Of a DNA stretch of 64,000 bases, positions 1-8,609 are shown in pieces. Made by a program: the position numbers and the translations under genes. The stretch comes from Natrinema gelatinilyticum (GTDB lineage: Archaea; Halobacteriota; Halobacteria; Halobacteriales; Natrialbaceae): contig NZ_CP100756.1 in NCBI RefSeq assembly GCF_024266705.1, positions 1,116,001 through 1,180,000 of the forward strand. The letters are read 5' to 3'. The notes beneath the pieces are model-generated. The model had not been told where the DNA came from and searched no databases. It saw nothing but the letters and a program-made list of their open reading frames with translations. Position 1 is the first letter of the stretch; each line of letters starts with the position of its first letter.

Positions 1-483
1 CGGGTTGGCTTCCGTCGGAATCGGCAGGTCCGTCGCGCTGCGTGCGACCCAGTCCAGTCCGGCGACGTAGTCCAGCACCGCGATGACGTCCCGTCCCTCG
101 CGGTCCGGCTCTTGGATGTGTGCCTGACCGCCGGACTCGCCGTGGCCTCGCTGGTCGAAGCTAAGGATGCCAAAGTCGGCGTCGAGTTCGGTCCGAAACG
201 CCCCGTCGCTCGCAGTGCGCGACCCCGACCACCCGTGCGAGTGGAGAATCATCGGCACCGGGTCGCTGGCGGTGGCACCCGCCGGACGATACACGGTCGC
301 AGCGATGTCAACCGGGTCGGCTGCCTCGTCACTTCGAATCGTTACGTCCTCGTTGGAGTGCCCGTCGGCGCTGACCGTTCCGCTGCTGCTGGCGATGCCG
401 AGCGCCGTCCCGCCTGCTGCGGCGAGTGTGAGATACCGACGCCGTGTCAGTCCGTCTGTCGCTCTCTCGTGTTCACTGAACAT
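1..483 (-). CDS. Tat-exported alpha/beta hydrolase (partial, C-terminus outside window)
   Basis: The ATG is at 483 and the frame is open to the window edge (161 codons seen). Residues 14-35 form a twin-arginine signal (TRRRYLTLAAAGG followed by a small-residue stretch), so the protein is probably exported folded through Tat. After it come two blocks typical of the CocE/X-Pro dipeptidyl-peptidase (S15-like) alpha/beta hydrolases: MILHSHGWSGSR (oxyanion region) and FDQRGHGESGG. The nucleophile Ser and the Asp/His of the triad lie beyond the window, so activity cannot be judged. Likely an extracellular esterase or peptidase; the substrate is unknown. Confidence 0.75.
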   Translation of the reverse strand, partial: MFSEHERATDGLTRRRYLTLAAAGGTALGIASSSGTVSADGHSNEDVTIRSDEAADPVDIAATVYRPAGATASDPVPMILHSHGWSGSRTASDGAFRTELDADFGILSFDQRGHGESGGQAHIQEPDREGRDVIAVLDYVAGLDWVARSATDLPIPTEANP

Positions 484-608
484 GCTAGGGTTTCACGACT
501 GCCGTAGCGGGGGACGAGGAATCCCCGACTGTCGATGGTGCGGTCGTGTCTGTAGCGCGTAGAATCGTAGCTAGTGAGATATCTGTGCTGCCGTGGAAAA
601 AAGGAGGT

Positions 609-1889
609 TTAAAACTCGACGCGAGGGACGTACTGACCGGTCTCCTGACGGACGCCGCCGAGGAGAACCGCGGCGGCGATCAGCGGGAGCGCCGCACAGG
701 TGAGGTAAATCGGCCAGAAACCGATCGTGTCGATCAGCGGAAGGGTGACGATCGGACCGAATCCGCCGCCGACGTCACCAAACACGTTGTTGGTCCCTAC
801 CGCACGCCCCATCTCGTCCTCGGGAACGAGATCCCCCAGGAGAGCCATCAGGGGACCGCTCGTTCCCCCCTGTCCGATGCCGATGCACAGACACGCGACG
901 GTCAGGGTCGGCACCGAGTTCGCGAATGCCAGGAGAACGAATCCGAGTGACGTCGTTCCCAGAAAGCAAAGCAGCGTGGGAACCCGCGACCGCCGACGGT
1001 CGCTTACGTAACCGCCGAGGTACATCGCCACCGCCGCGGCAACGACGGTAAGCCCCATGAAGACTCCCGACGACCCCTGCGCGTCGAATCCGAGAACGGA
1101 GAGATCGTTGCTGGCGAGAAACAGGACGAGCGTGGCGAACAGCGCGCCGATGTAGACGAACAGGACGGAAAAATTGACCAGCCCGACCGTCAACGCGGGG
1201 AGACTCGTATTGACGTCCCACGGTTTGTTCGACGTGTTCGTCCCTCCTTCGACGTGCGTTTCGGGAACCGTGACGTACGCGATGAGGGTGGCGAGGAACG
1301 CGAAGGCGGAGGCAATAGCGAACGCGACGAGCGTCCCGGAGAGTTCGCTCACGATACCGCCGATGACGACTCCCGTGGGGAAACCGAAGAGGACGCCGCC
1401 TCTGACGAGTCCCATGTTCGCCCCACGTGAACTGCCGTCGCTCACGTCGTCGGCAATCGTATAGGCCGTCGCGAAGACGAGCGCGCTCCCGATCCCCCAG
1501 ACGAGTCGCGCCGCCAGAAACCACGCTTCGGGAGTGGGCGCCACCATGGCGAGAACGTAGCAGAGGGTTCCGAATCCCTGAATACCCATCCCGACCACGA
1601 ACGGCGTTCTCGTTCCGACACTGTCCACGAGAACCCCCGCCGGTGCGTTCGCAACCAGACGCGAAAACCGATTCGCGCTCAGAATCAGTCCCACCAGGAC
1701 CGGGGAGATACCGAGGACGACTCCAAGGTTTGGGAGAATCGGATAGATAACCCCCCCTCCGAAGCCGATGAAAAACGTGCTTGCGATGACCGCGGCGATG
1801 ACGAGGTACCGACTGTTCGAAGACCCACCGAGTCCATCAGCTATCCGGCTACCGGTACCTTTCAAAGAGCTCAGGAATGATTGTAGCAT
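609..1889 (-). CDS. MFS family transporter
   Basis: The 426-residue protein has about twelve hydrophobic segments and begins with a short cytoplasmic arm before the first membrane helix (VIAAVIASTFFIGFGGGVIY). The loop 2-3 region (RLVANAPAGVLVDSVGTR) fits the major facilitator signature G-x-L-x-D-x-x-G-R/T. Length is normal for the family. It stands divergently from the binding-protein gene at 2256. The substrate cannot be read from sequence; sugar/drug-exporter-type MFS is the nearest general class. A transcription unit of its own is likely, because the 3' neighbour is separated by 125 bases. Confidence 0.88.
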   Translation of the reverse strand: MLQSFLSSLKGTGSRIADGLGGSSNSRYLVIAAVIASTFFIGFGGGVIYPILPNLGVVLGISPVLVGLILSANRFSRLVANAPAGVLVDSVGTRTPFVVGMGIQGFGTLCYVLAMVAPTPEAWFLAARLVWGIGSALVFATAYTIADDVSDGSSRGANMGLVRGGVLFGFPTGVVIGGIVSELSGTLVAFAIASAFAFLATLIAYVTVPETHVEGGTNTSNKPWDVNTSLPALTVGLVNFSVLFVYIGALFATLVLFLASNDLSVLGFDAQGSSGVFMGLTVVAAAVAMYLGGYVSDRRRSRVPTLLCFLGTTSLGFVLLAFANSVPTLTVACLCIGIGQGGTSGPLMALLGDLVPEDEMGRAVGTNNVFGDVGGGFGPIVTLPLIDTIGFWPIYLTCAALPLIAAAVLLGGVRQETGQYVPRVEF

Positions 1890-2255
1890 TGCTTTTCGTC
1901 GGGTGCACGTGACACGGTCCCGTTACGTCGGCGAAAACGATCCGTTTGCCCGAACAATTCGTGGATCGACGATAGGAAACCGAGAACCGCCGCTTCGCAC
2001 CTGTTTGCTTCGAGAATTTGCGAAGGCATCTCAAAAGGATTACGATGCACTGGCGGACGTACCGGAAGCCGACAGCGACCGCAATCGAAACCCGTCGGGT
2101 GTCGTTTGCGGAGCAGGGTTTGGTCACCACCGGTTCGGTCGCTGTGCTGTCCGCGAGTGTCCCGGTGACGGCCTCGCGCGGACTCTACCAATGGACCTCG
2201 ATACCGCCACGCAGTGGGGACGCGATTTTTGGGCCCCCGCTCCGTACGGCCGGCT
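1890..2255. other. Divergent intergenic region, no gene recognised
   Basis: This 366-base stretch separates the minus-strand MFS transporter from the plus-strand binding-protein gene. Open frames here have shadow-like, arginine-rich translations and no recognisable domain. It should contain both promoters; I could not mark a clear TATA box for either gene. Confidence 0.5.
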
Positions 2256-3326
2256 ATGCGAATCGTCACGACGCTTCCGTCGGCAACCGAAACGGTCGCC
2301 GCGCTGGGGTATGAGCCCGTCGGGGTCTCCCACGAGTGTGACTATCCGCCCGGCGCCGCATCCGCGCCCGCCGTCACCCGATCACGAATCGATGCGGACG
2401 AGACGGCGTCGAGTGCGGCGATCGATCGTCAGGTCATAGAGACAGCCAGTACCGAAGCTGGCGTCTACGATATCGACGTCGAGACGCTCGAGGCTCTCGG
2501 CCCGGACGTGATCATTACGCAGGGAACGTGCGACGTCTGTGCGGTCGACGAGGCCGCCGTCGAAGCCGCCGTCAACCGGATCGATGCGACCCCCACGATC
2601 GTTCCGACCGATCCCCTCAGCGTCGGCGACGTACTCGACGATCTGGAACAGATCGGTCGCGCAGTCGACCGTGCGGCGTGCGCTCGAACCGTTCGACGGA
2701 ACCTCGAGTCCCGCATAGAGTCGATCCAGTCCCGAACGACCGAGATATCGGCCGAAGATCGCCCTCGCGTGGCGATTTTCGACTGGACCGATCCCCTGAT
2801 GATCGCAGGTCACTGGACAGCCGAACTCGTCGACTGGGCCGGCGGCGAGTACGGGTTGGCCGACCTGGGCGACCGGTCACGACCGCGGGAGTGGGCGGAC
2901 ATCCGCGCGTACGATCCCGAAATCCTGATCGTCGCACCCTGTGGCTTCGGCCTCGAGCAGATCTCACGGAACAGCGGCGACCTCACTGCGCGCGACGGCT
3001 GGGAGGACCTCACGGCGGTTCGAGAGGGCCACGTCTGGGCGATGGACGGCGACCACTACCTCAATCGACCCGGTCCCCGGCTCGTGGATACGCTCGAGGC
3101 GCTCGCCTCGATCGTCCAGCCGACGGTGTTCGACGCCGACGCGACGCTCGAGCGCGCCGCCGATCCGATCGACGAAATCGCGGTCCCGTTCGACGACCTC
3201 GATTCGCTCGAGTCGTATTCCCAGGACGACGACCTGCGGACCGACGACGTCGAAACGCGAACCGACGAATCGGACTCGCGACTCGACGAGTCCGGTTCCC
3301 GGACCGAACTCGACTCACAGCCGTGA
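2256..3326 (+). CDS. Cobalamin/Fe-siderophore-binding-type protein (BtuF-like, PF01497 fold), cytosolic form
   Basis: I chose ATG 2256 (MRIVTTLPSATETVAALG), the conserved start of BtuF-like proteins; an upstream open stretch is not family-like. The 356 residues contain the hallmark motifs PSATE near the N-terminus, SHECDYPP, and GPDVIITQ about residue 84. There is no signal peptide or lipobox, unlike true ABC transporter binding proteins, and no ABC permease or ATPase lies nearby, so a cytosolic binding or chaperone role is plausible. The last ~50 residues are an acidic, repetitive tail (TDDVETRTDESDSRLDESG) outside the fold. The stop overlaps the next start (GTGA), implying translational coupling to the JAMM protease. 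Confidence 0.78.
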   Translation: MRIVTTLPSATETVAALGYEPVGVSHECDYPPGAASAPAVTRSRIDADETASSAAIDRQVIETASTEAGVYDIDVETLEALGPDVIITQGTCDVCAVDEAAVEAAVNRIDATPTIVPTDPLSVGDVLDDLEQIGRAVDRAACARTVRRNLESRIESIQSRTTEISAEDRPRVAIFDWTDPLMIAGHWTAELVDWAGGEYGLADLGDRSRPREWADIRAYDPEILIVAPCGFGLEQISRNSGDLTARDGWEDLTAVREGHVWAMDGDHYLNRPGPRLVDTLEALASIVQPTVFDADATLERAADPIDEIAVPFDDLDSLESYSQDDDLRTDDVETRTDESDSRLDESGSRTELDSQP

Positions 3327-3769
3327 TCGTCCTGCCGACCGCCGTCCGCGTGGCGATCGTCGAGCACGCTCGTCAGGGACGTCCCGAAGAGATCTGCGGG
3401 ATTCTCGGCGGCGAGTACGATCCCGACGGTCGGAGCCGCGTGCGGACGCAGTACCCAACCGACAACGTCGCCGAGACCCCGCGAACGCGATACGAGATCG
3501 ACCCCGAGGAACAGCTCGCGGTCTTCGAGCGTCTCGAGGGCCGCGGCGAGGACATCGTCGGCTTCTATCACTCCCACCCCCGCGGCCCGGCGCGACCCAG
3601 CGAGACGGACGCCGCAGCGGCGACCTGGCCGGATCGCTCGTATCTGATCGTCTCGCTCGAGCCGCTCGAGGTGGGGTCGTGGCGCTGGCGGACGGACGGA
3701 GATGACGGGGCCGGGCGGGACGCAACGGTTGACGAGCGATTCGAACGCGAACGGATCGTCGTCGATTGA
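3323..3769 (+). CDS. JAMM/MPN+ metalloprotease, desampylase-like
   Basis: A GTG at 3323 overlaps the preceding stop by four bases (GTGA) and gives 148 residues, the size of haloarchaeal desampylase HvJAMM1. The complete zinc motif is present: Glu22/23 in PEEICGILGG, then His83, His85, Ser93 and Asp96 in HSHPRGPARPSETD. Family knowledge: such enzymes cleave isopeptide bonds between SAMP modifiers and target proteins and release free SAMP. UbaA (52603) and MoaE (13175), partners in the same chemistry, are elsewhere in this window. A zinc peptidase activity is well supported; SAMP as substrate is by homology. Confidence 0.85.
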   Translation: MIVLPTAVRVAIVEHARQGRPEEICGILGGEYDPDGRSRVRTQYPTDNVAETPRTRYEIDPEEQLAVFERLEGRGEDIVGFYHSHPRGPARPSETDAAAATWPDRSYLIVSLEPLEVGSWRWRTDGDDGAGRDATVDERFERERIVVD

Positions 3770-3783
3770 GTGACGGATCGATT

Positions 3784-4230
3784 TCAGTCGTCGGCGTCGT
3801 CTTCCAGGTCGTCCGCCTTCGCTCGCGCTTCCGCGGCATCCGCACGGAATTCCTCGATACGCCGGCTGAGCTTCTTCCCCGCCGTGTATTTGAACTCGTC
3901 GGGCATCATGCCGTACTCGATGTCGAGCGTGATCATGGTGTCACAGCCCTCGACGATTTCCGGTGCCCAGCTTCCCTGCGCCAGCTTCGATTCGTCGGTG
4001 ACGACCGCCTCGCCGTCCTCGACGTCGATAAACGCAGACACAATGTTCCAGATGTTCGGATTGCTCGAGCTCGCCTGGTCGAACAGGCCCTCGAGTCTCG
4101 AGCCTTTGACCTCCTCGTCGCGCAATTCTTCGAGCAGGTTCTCGAGCGCGTCGGCGATCTCCTCGCATTCGGCTGCTTCCTCGCGGAGGTCAGCGGGTTG
4201 TTCGCTCGAGCCGTCACCGCCCCTCGTCAT
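3784..4230 (-). CDS. Conserved haloarchaeal protein, coiled-coil/acidic
   Basis: 148 residues, strongly acidic. The N-terminal 45 residues are predicted helical with heptad-like spacing (EEAAECEEIADALENLLEEL) and the C-terminal 30 residues again helical (RRIEEFRADAAEARAKADDL). The middle part (NIWNIVSAFIDVEDGEAVV) looks like a small alpha/beta core. No catalytic motif, signal peptide or membrane span. It is convergent with the JAMM gene (14-base gap). I do not recognise a function; it resembles a haloarchaeal DUF of this size. Confidence 0.75.
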   Translation of the reverse strand: MTRGGDGSSEQPADLREEAAECEEIADALENLLEELRDEEVKGSRLEGLFDQASSSNPNIWNIVSAFIDVEDGEAVVTDESKLAQGSWAPEIVEGCDTMITLDIEYGMMPDEFKYTAGKKLSRRIEEFRADAAEARAKADDLEDDADD

Positions 4231-4315
4231 CGGTCGCCCTCCGTCCCGTCGGTGTCGCGATTCATGTCGAAGGGTATCGGCTTCGGAACCGTAAACGTAC
4301 GCTTCCGTTTTCGTG

Positions 4316-5860
4316 TTACGAAGCGTCTTCTAACACGTCCGTTACCCACTTACGGTTTGGATCGTCGGTCACGTCCATCCACTTGCCGAGTCGATTGCGC
4401 ATGTCGCGTCGCACTTCGGCGTACTCGGGATGGTCGATCAGATTCTGTAACTCGTCCGAGTCGGCCTTCAGATCGTACAGTTCGTCGATGTCGGGACCGT
4501 TATAGACGTATTTGAACCGATCGGTTCGGACCATCCGCTGACTGTAGAGGCCGAATTCGTCGCCGTGGTACTGTGCGAAGATCGACTGAGGCCAGTATCC
4601 CGATTGTCCGAACTTCTCGTCTGTTATGGGAATCAGCTCGTATGGATCATCGGATTTGAGAAATCGAACTAGACTTCGCGAATCGAACTTCTCGGAATCA
4701 AACTTCTTGGAAACGTCGACTTCGGCCATCTCGAGAAACGTCGCTGCGAGATCGTGCAGGTGGACGGGGAACTCACAGGTTGATCCCGGTTTAACGTCTG
4801 AGTCCGAATTGATGACTTTGGGCCAGCGAATATGCAGCGGAATCCGATAGGTGTCGTCGTACATCATCGGACCCTTGTTGAACTGGCGGTGGTGTCCAAC
4901 GAAGTTACCGTGATCAGATGCGTGGACGACGACCGTATTCTCGTCTAATCCGTGCTTCTTGAGGGCATCGAGGATCCGCCCCACCTGCTGGTCGATCAAC
5001 ATTACAAATCGTCGATACTTCGCGATCGCTTCTTCCCAGAGTTTCCAGTCGAATCCGTCGACGCCGCGATAGGAGAGGTAGTTCTCCTGAACCCGAGGTT
5101 TTCCATCGAAGGTCTCCGCGTAATTTATCAGCAGTTCGACCTTGTTGGGACCGTAATCCGACTTGAACCCTTCCGGTATAACGTACGGGTGATGCGGGCC
5201 GTAGAAGTCCGTCCGATGAAAGAAGGGGGCGTCCAGTCCGCCGTCGACGTGGCGCTCGATCTCCTCGATCGTTAGTTTGGCAAGGAAGTACGCACGGGTG
5301 TCCTCGACGTCGATTGGCGCCGTTGCAGCGACCAGCGTCCCCTCACTGCCGTCTCTCGGATCGTCACCGGTATAGAGTTCCTCGGTGAGTTCGACCTCGT
5401 CGACCGGTGTCCCACGCTCTTTTCGGTACTCGATGAACGCTTCGTCGATATTGTCGTGATGTTTGTCACTACCGCCGAGATACGAGAAGCCGAAGTCATC
5501 CGGCGTGCGGTCACGACCGGTGTGCCACTTCCCCGTATAGGTGAGATCGTAGCCGGCCGCGTCGAGTTCCTCCGAGAACGTCGGGATATCGGGTGGAAGG
5601 TTCGGCTGAATCGCGTCGTCTTCGTGGCAGTTGTTTATCATCCCGTGACCGTGCGGAAACTGTCCGGTCAGCAGCGACGCACGAGCGCTCGAGCAGATAC
5701 TGATCGGCGTGAACGCCTGCTCGAAGCGGATTCCCTCGTCAGAAAGCCGGTCGAACGTCGGCGTCTCGACCTCCAGCCCCCCAGGCGCGCTGCAGTCGTA
5801 TCGCTCCTGGTCGGTGAGGAAGAAGAGGATGTTCGGGCGGGTGTCGTCAGCGTCGGCCAT
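4316..5860 (-). CDS. Type I sulfatase / alkaline-phosphatase-superfamily hydrolase
   Basis: 514 residues. The N-terminus RPNILFFLTDQERYD supplies the metal-binding Asp (FLTDQ) usual in sulfatases. The modification site reads CSSARASLLTG near residue 56: the Cys and the Arg and LTG positions match the formylglycine motif C-x-P/A-x-R-x3-LTG, but position +2 is Ser rather than Pro or Ala. GKWHTGR about residue 117 and HASDHGNFVGHH (metal site) further on complete the active site. No signal peptide, so probably cytosolic. A single-gene unit by spacing. Choline-sulfatase or glycan-sulfatase activity is possible; the substrate is not determined. Confidence 0.9.
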   Translation of the reverse strand: MADADDTRPNILFFLTDQERYDCSAPGGLEVETPTFDRLSDEGIRFEQAFTPISICSSARASLLTGQFPHGHGMINNCHEDDAIQPNLPPDIPTFSEELDAAGYDLTYTGKWHTGRDRTPDDFGFSYLGGSDKHHDNIDEAFIEYRKERGTPVDEVELTEELYTGDDPRDGSEGTLVAATAPIDVEDTRAYFLAKLTIEEIERHVDGGLDAPFFHRTDFYGPHHPYVIPEGFKSDYGPNKVELLINYAETFDGKPRVQENYLSYRGVDGFDWKLWEEAIAKYRRFVMLIDQQVGRILDALKKHGLDENTVVVHASDHGNFVGHHRQFNKGPMMYDDTYRIPLHIRWPKVINSDSDVKPGSTCEFPVHLHDLAATFLEMAEVDVSKKFDSEKFDSRSLVRFLKSDDPYELIPITDEKFGQSGYWPQSIFAQYHGDEFGLYSQRMVRTDRFKYVYNGPDIDELYDLKADSDELQNLIDHPEYAEVRRDMRNRLGKWMDVTDDPNRKWVTDVLEDAS

Positions 5861-5988
5861 CGACCGTCATACATCGACGCCGTAGTTAATGGTATGACCT
5901 GATTGGAAGGGGTACTCTCCACGATGGGTGATAAGACGCCGCGATGTGAACCCAATCGTTCATTAGACCCCAGTTCGACGGTGCAGGC

Positions 5989-6204
5989 GTGCCGAGGGCG
6001 TACTGTGGTGAATGTGACTGGCAGCACCGTGTCGACGAAGACGACCCCGTCGAACTCAGTCGAGCGATGATCGACCACTTCGTCGAGACCGGTCATTCGC
6101 CGGTCGAGCGATGTGATTCGAACGATCGTCTCCCGGACGCGGACGGGGCCGAGACGACTGATGCGACGACCGGAACCGCTCGAAAAAAGTCGAGCAGGTG
6201 GTAG
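5989..6204 (+). CDS. Small zinc-finger-like protein
   Basis: 71 residues from a GTG start at 5989; no ATG alternative is available. The first half has CGEC (Cys6, Cys9), then MIDHFVETGHSPVE with two histidines six apart, a C2H2-like spacing; a further Cys follows. The second half is low-complexity and Asp/Thr-rich. Such small zinc proteins are common in haloarchaea, usually of unknown role. The neighbouring genes (sulfatase, DoxX) are on the other strand and give no clue. Confidence 0.6.
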   Translation: MPRAYCGECDWQHRVDEDDPVELSRAMIDHFVETGHSPVERCDSNDRLPDADGAETTDATTGTARKKSSRW

Positions 6205-6264
6205 TGGAACGCGATATGCGGACGGTCACCGACGGACGGGGAACGCCGAGCCGCGGCTCTCGCC

Positions 6265-6798
6265 TCAGCCGAGCAGGTAGCGCAGCCACGGCCGCTGTCG
6301 CACGAACTCGGTTGCCTCGAGGAACGCGTCGACGCCGAGGATGCGGCCTGCGGCGAAGGCGCCGACGATCACGAACATGAGGAATCCGAGCAGGTCCCCG
6401 TTGACGTACCCGTGCGCCCAGTCGGCGTTGCCCAGGTAGAACAACGTCATGAGGACGCCGCCGAAGAAGGCGGCCAGGCGCACGAAGGCCCCAAGGACGA
6501 GCCCTAGCCCGATAAGGAACTCACCGAGGGGGATCATCACGTTGGTGACCTCGAGCAGCCAGGGGGTCCCGGCGACGATTTCGAAGAGCCACGCGATGGG
6601 TGATTGAGCGTTCTGCAGGTAGCCAGCCGCACTGAAGGGGTCGCCTGCGACGAACGCGAATTTTCCCCACCCCGAGTGGAGGAACCAGTACCCGACGAGC
6701 AGCCGTACCGCAACTAGCACGTAGCCGGCGATCGAATCAGCGTACTCGAACGTTTCCCGCCTGCCGAACCACTGAATTGTGGCGTCGTTAGTTGACAT
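6265..6798 (-). CDS. DoxX family membrane protein
   Basis: 177 residues with four hydrophobic spans (about 25-45, 75-95, 100-122 and 130-155). The first contains RLLVGYWFLHSGWGKF, the typical DoxX opening (R-x3-G-x2-F-x3-G-x2-K), and the second GEFLIGLGLVLGAFVR is also typical. Family knowledge: related to the DoxD subunit of thiosulfate:quinone oxidoreductase, but most members are uncharacterised membrane proteins linked to redox stress. A 16-base inverted repeat (6841-6856) lies 43 bases upstream of its start and may be an operator. Confidence 0.85.
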   Translation of the reverse strand: MSTNDATIQWFGRRETFEYADSIAGYVLVAVRLLVGYWFLHSGWGKFAFVAGDPFSAAGYLQNAQSPIAWLFEIVAGTPWLLEVTNVMIPLGEFLIGLGLVLGAFVRLAAFFGGVLMTLFYLGNADWAHGYVNGDLLGFLMFVIVGAFAAGRILGVDAFLEATEFVRQRPWLRYLLG

Positions 6799-6840
6799 TG
6801 TGGGTCACCTTACGGATAGAGATTGGTCGTCCATGACATT

Positions 6841-6856
6841 ATTAGCGGTCACTAAT
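6841..6856 (-). promoter_or_regulatory. Operator-like inverted repeat upstream of DoxX
   Basis: ATTAGCGGTCACTAAT has half-sites ATTAG and CTAAT around a six-base centre and lies 43-58 bases before the DoxX start, where a haloarchaeal core promoter or operator would be. No matching regulator is encoded next door, so regulator identity is unknown. Confidence 0.4.
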
Positions 6857-6877
6857 CCCATTCGACAGGAACGGGTG

Positions 6878-6902
6878 AAAAAATCCCACCCTATAGAGGG
6901 TG
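6878..6902 (-). terminator. Terminator of hisS
   Basis: On the minus strand, just after the hisS stop at 6927, a stem CACCCT/AGGGTG with a four-base loop is followed by a run of six T, the form of an intrinsic terminator. Confidence 0.6.
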
Positions 6903-6926
6903 TTTAAATGGAGTAGCGCAGGACAT

Positions 6927-8225
6927 TCATGCCACGTCCTCGAGGGTCGGCCGCTCTACGTCGCCCGGAAACTCGTCGACTGGCACCTGCGCCTGGTCGC
7001 CCGAGTCCATGTCCTTGATCGTCACCTCGTCGTTCGCGAGGTCCTGTTCGCCGACGATGACGACCGTCTCGGCGTTGATCGAATCGGCGTACTCGAGCTG
7101 GGCGCCGAACGAGCGGCCCGCGACGTCCGTCTCGACGACCTGGCCTCGAGTGCGGAGGTCGCGAGAGATCCGGGACGCTTCGGTTCGCGTGTCGCCGATC
7201 TGCAGGACGTAGTAGTCGGTCGTCACTTCTTCGTCTGGCCAGACGCCTGCACGCTGTAACAGAAGCGAAAGCGTCGCGTGCCCCGGCGCGACGCCGACGG
7301 CAGGCGTCGGCTGTCCGCCGAAGCTCTCGATGAGGTCGTCGTAGCGACCGCCGCCGAAAATCGACCGCGAGACGTCGCCCGCCGAATCGAAGCACTCGAA
7401 GACGACGCCGGTGTAGTAGTCTAGTCCACGAGCCGTCTCGAGCGAGATGGTACAGTATTCGCGGGCGCCGAAGTCCTCCGCGGCCGCAAGCACGTTACGG
7501 AGGTTCTCGACGGCATCGGTCACGCGCTCTGTATCGGCGAACACGTCGACCGCCTCGAGGTCGCCGTCCGCGATGAGATCGTCAAACTCCGCGGCCTGAT
7601 CCGCCGTCAAACCTGCCTCTATCAGCAGATCGTGATACTCGGCGGTGGAAATCTTGGCCGATTTGTCGACCGCGCGAATCGCCGCCTCGGTGTCGACGTC
7701 GGCGTTGTAGCTCTCTAAGACACCGCCTACGATGTCGCGGTGGGAGATACGGAACTCGAAGTGGTCGCCGGTGAGACCGAGACCGGTCAGGGCGTCGGCG
7801 GCCCACGTCAGAATCTCGGCGTCGGCTTCGGGTTCCGACGAGCCGAAGATATCGACGTTGGTCTGGTAGAACTCACGCTGGCGGCCCTGCTGGACCTGCT
7901 CGTATCGCCAGAACGGACGCGTGGAAAACCACTTGATCGGCTTCGACAGTTCCTGCTGTTTCGCGACGACCATCCGGGCGACGGTCGGGGTTAGTTCGGG
8001 CGTCAGCGTCACGTGGCGTCCGCCCTGATCTTCGAACGCGTATAGTTCGTCGACGATTTCGTCACCACTCTTGTCGGTCCACATTTCGGCTCGCTCGAGC
8101 GCCGGCGTTCCGATTTCGCGGAACCCGTACTCGCGGGCGCTCTCCTCTAGGACGTCGATGGTAGCCCGTCTGGCGGCCATCTCCCCGGGGTAGAAGTCAC
8201 GAAAGCCCTTGATCCGGTCGTACAT
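6927..8225 (-). CDS. hisS: Histidyl-tRNA synthetase
   Basis: 432 residues, the usual length for archaeal HisRS. Class II motifs are visible: motif 1 around ESAREYGFREIGTPALERAE, motif 2 with WFSTRPFWRYEQVQQGR (substrate Arg), the HisA signature RGLDYYTGVVFE, and motif 3 near GGGRYDDLIESFGG followed by PAVGVAPG. The C-terminal anticodon-binding domain begins about residue 330 (DYYVLQIGD). It charges tRNA-His in the cytosol. It is probably transcribed alone: a terminator-like hairpin follows it and a pseudogene precedes it. Confidence 0.97.
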   Translation of the reverse strand: MYDRIKGFRDFYPGEMAARRATIDVLEESAREYGFREIGTPALERAEMWTDKSGDEIVDELYAFEDQGGRHVTLTPELTPTVARMVVAKQQELSKPIKWFSTRPFWRYEQVQQGRQREFYQTNVDIFGSSEPEADAEILTWAADALTGLGLTGDHFEFRISHRDIVGGVLESYNADVDTEAAIRAVDKSAKISTAEYHDLLIEAGLTADQAAEFDDLIADGDLEAVDVFADTERVTDAVENLRNVLAAAEDFGAREYCTISLETARGLDYYTGVVFECFDSAGDVSRSIFGGGRYDDLIESFGGQPTPAVGVAPGHATLSLLLQRAGVWPDEEVTTDYYVLQIGDTRTEASRISRDLRTRGQVVETDVAGRSFGAQLEYADSINAETVVIVGEQDLANDEVTIKDMDSGDQAQVPVDEFPGDVERPTLEDVA

Positions 8226-8335
8226 GGCAGGCCGTTCGGCGAGGCCGGACTTCTATCTTTCTTCACGGAGAGAATCACCGCCGTTTACCGCAGGAGTGAA
8301 TCCGACAACTTCTAGACGAATCACCGACGACGCTC

Positions 8336-8605
8336 GAACTGGATATTATACGCTCATCCACCAGCAGTAACGGGCGCGAGGACGTCCACGTTCGCGTCGG
8401 CCCGTGTGACGGCAACGTCTTCGTCGCCGACGATGGTCCGGGCATACCCGACGCCGAACGCGACGTACTCGAGCAGGGATACTCGACCGCCGATGAGGGG
8501 GCCTGGGTCTCGCCATCGTCCGCGCAATCACCGATGCACACGGCTGGCAGGTTGCGGTCGCCGAGGGGGGACGGCGGTGCGCGATTCGAGTTTGCTCGCG
8601 GGCGA
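8336..8605 (+). pseudogene. Remnant of a histidine kinase ATPase domain (frameshifted)
   Basis: From about 8342 one frame reads SSTSSNGREDVHVRVG, then VFVADDGPGIPDAERD and LEQGYSTADEG, which is the G1 box and following segment of a HATPase_c domain. At about 8500 the frame breaks (about four bases missing compared with the expected GLGLAIV box) and the next frame continues GLAIVRAITDAHGWQVAV; a second shift near 8565 leads to GDGGARFEF, the usual haloarchaeal kinase C-terminus. The N-terminal sensor and HisKA parts are absent. It is therefore a decayed C-terminal fragment, not a functional kinase. Confidence 0.8.
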
Positions 8606-8609
8606 GGTG

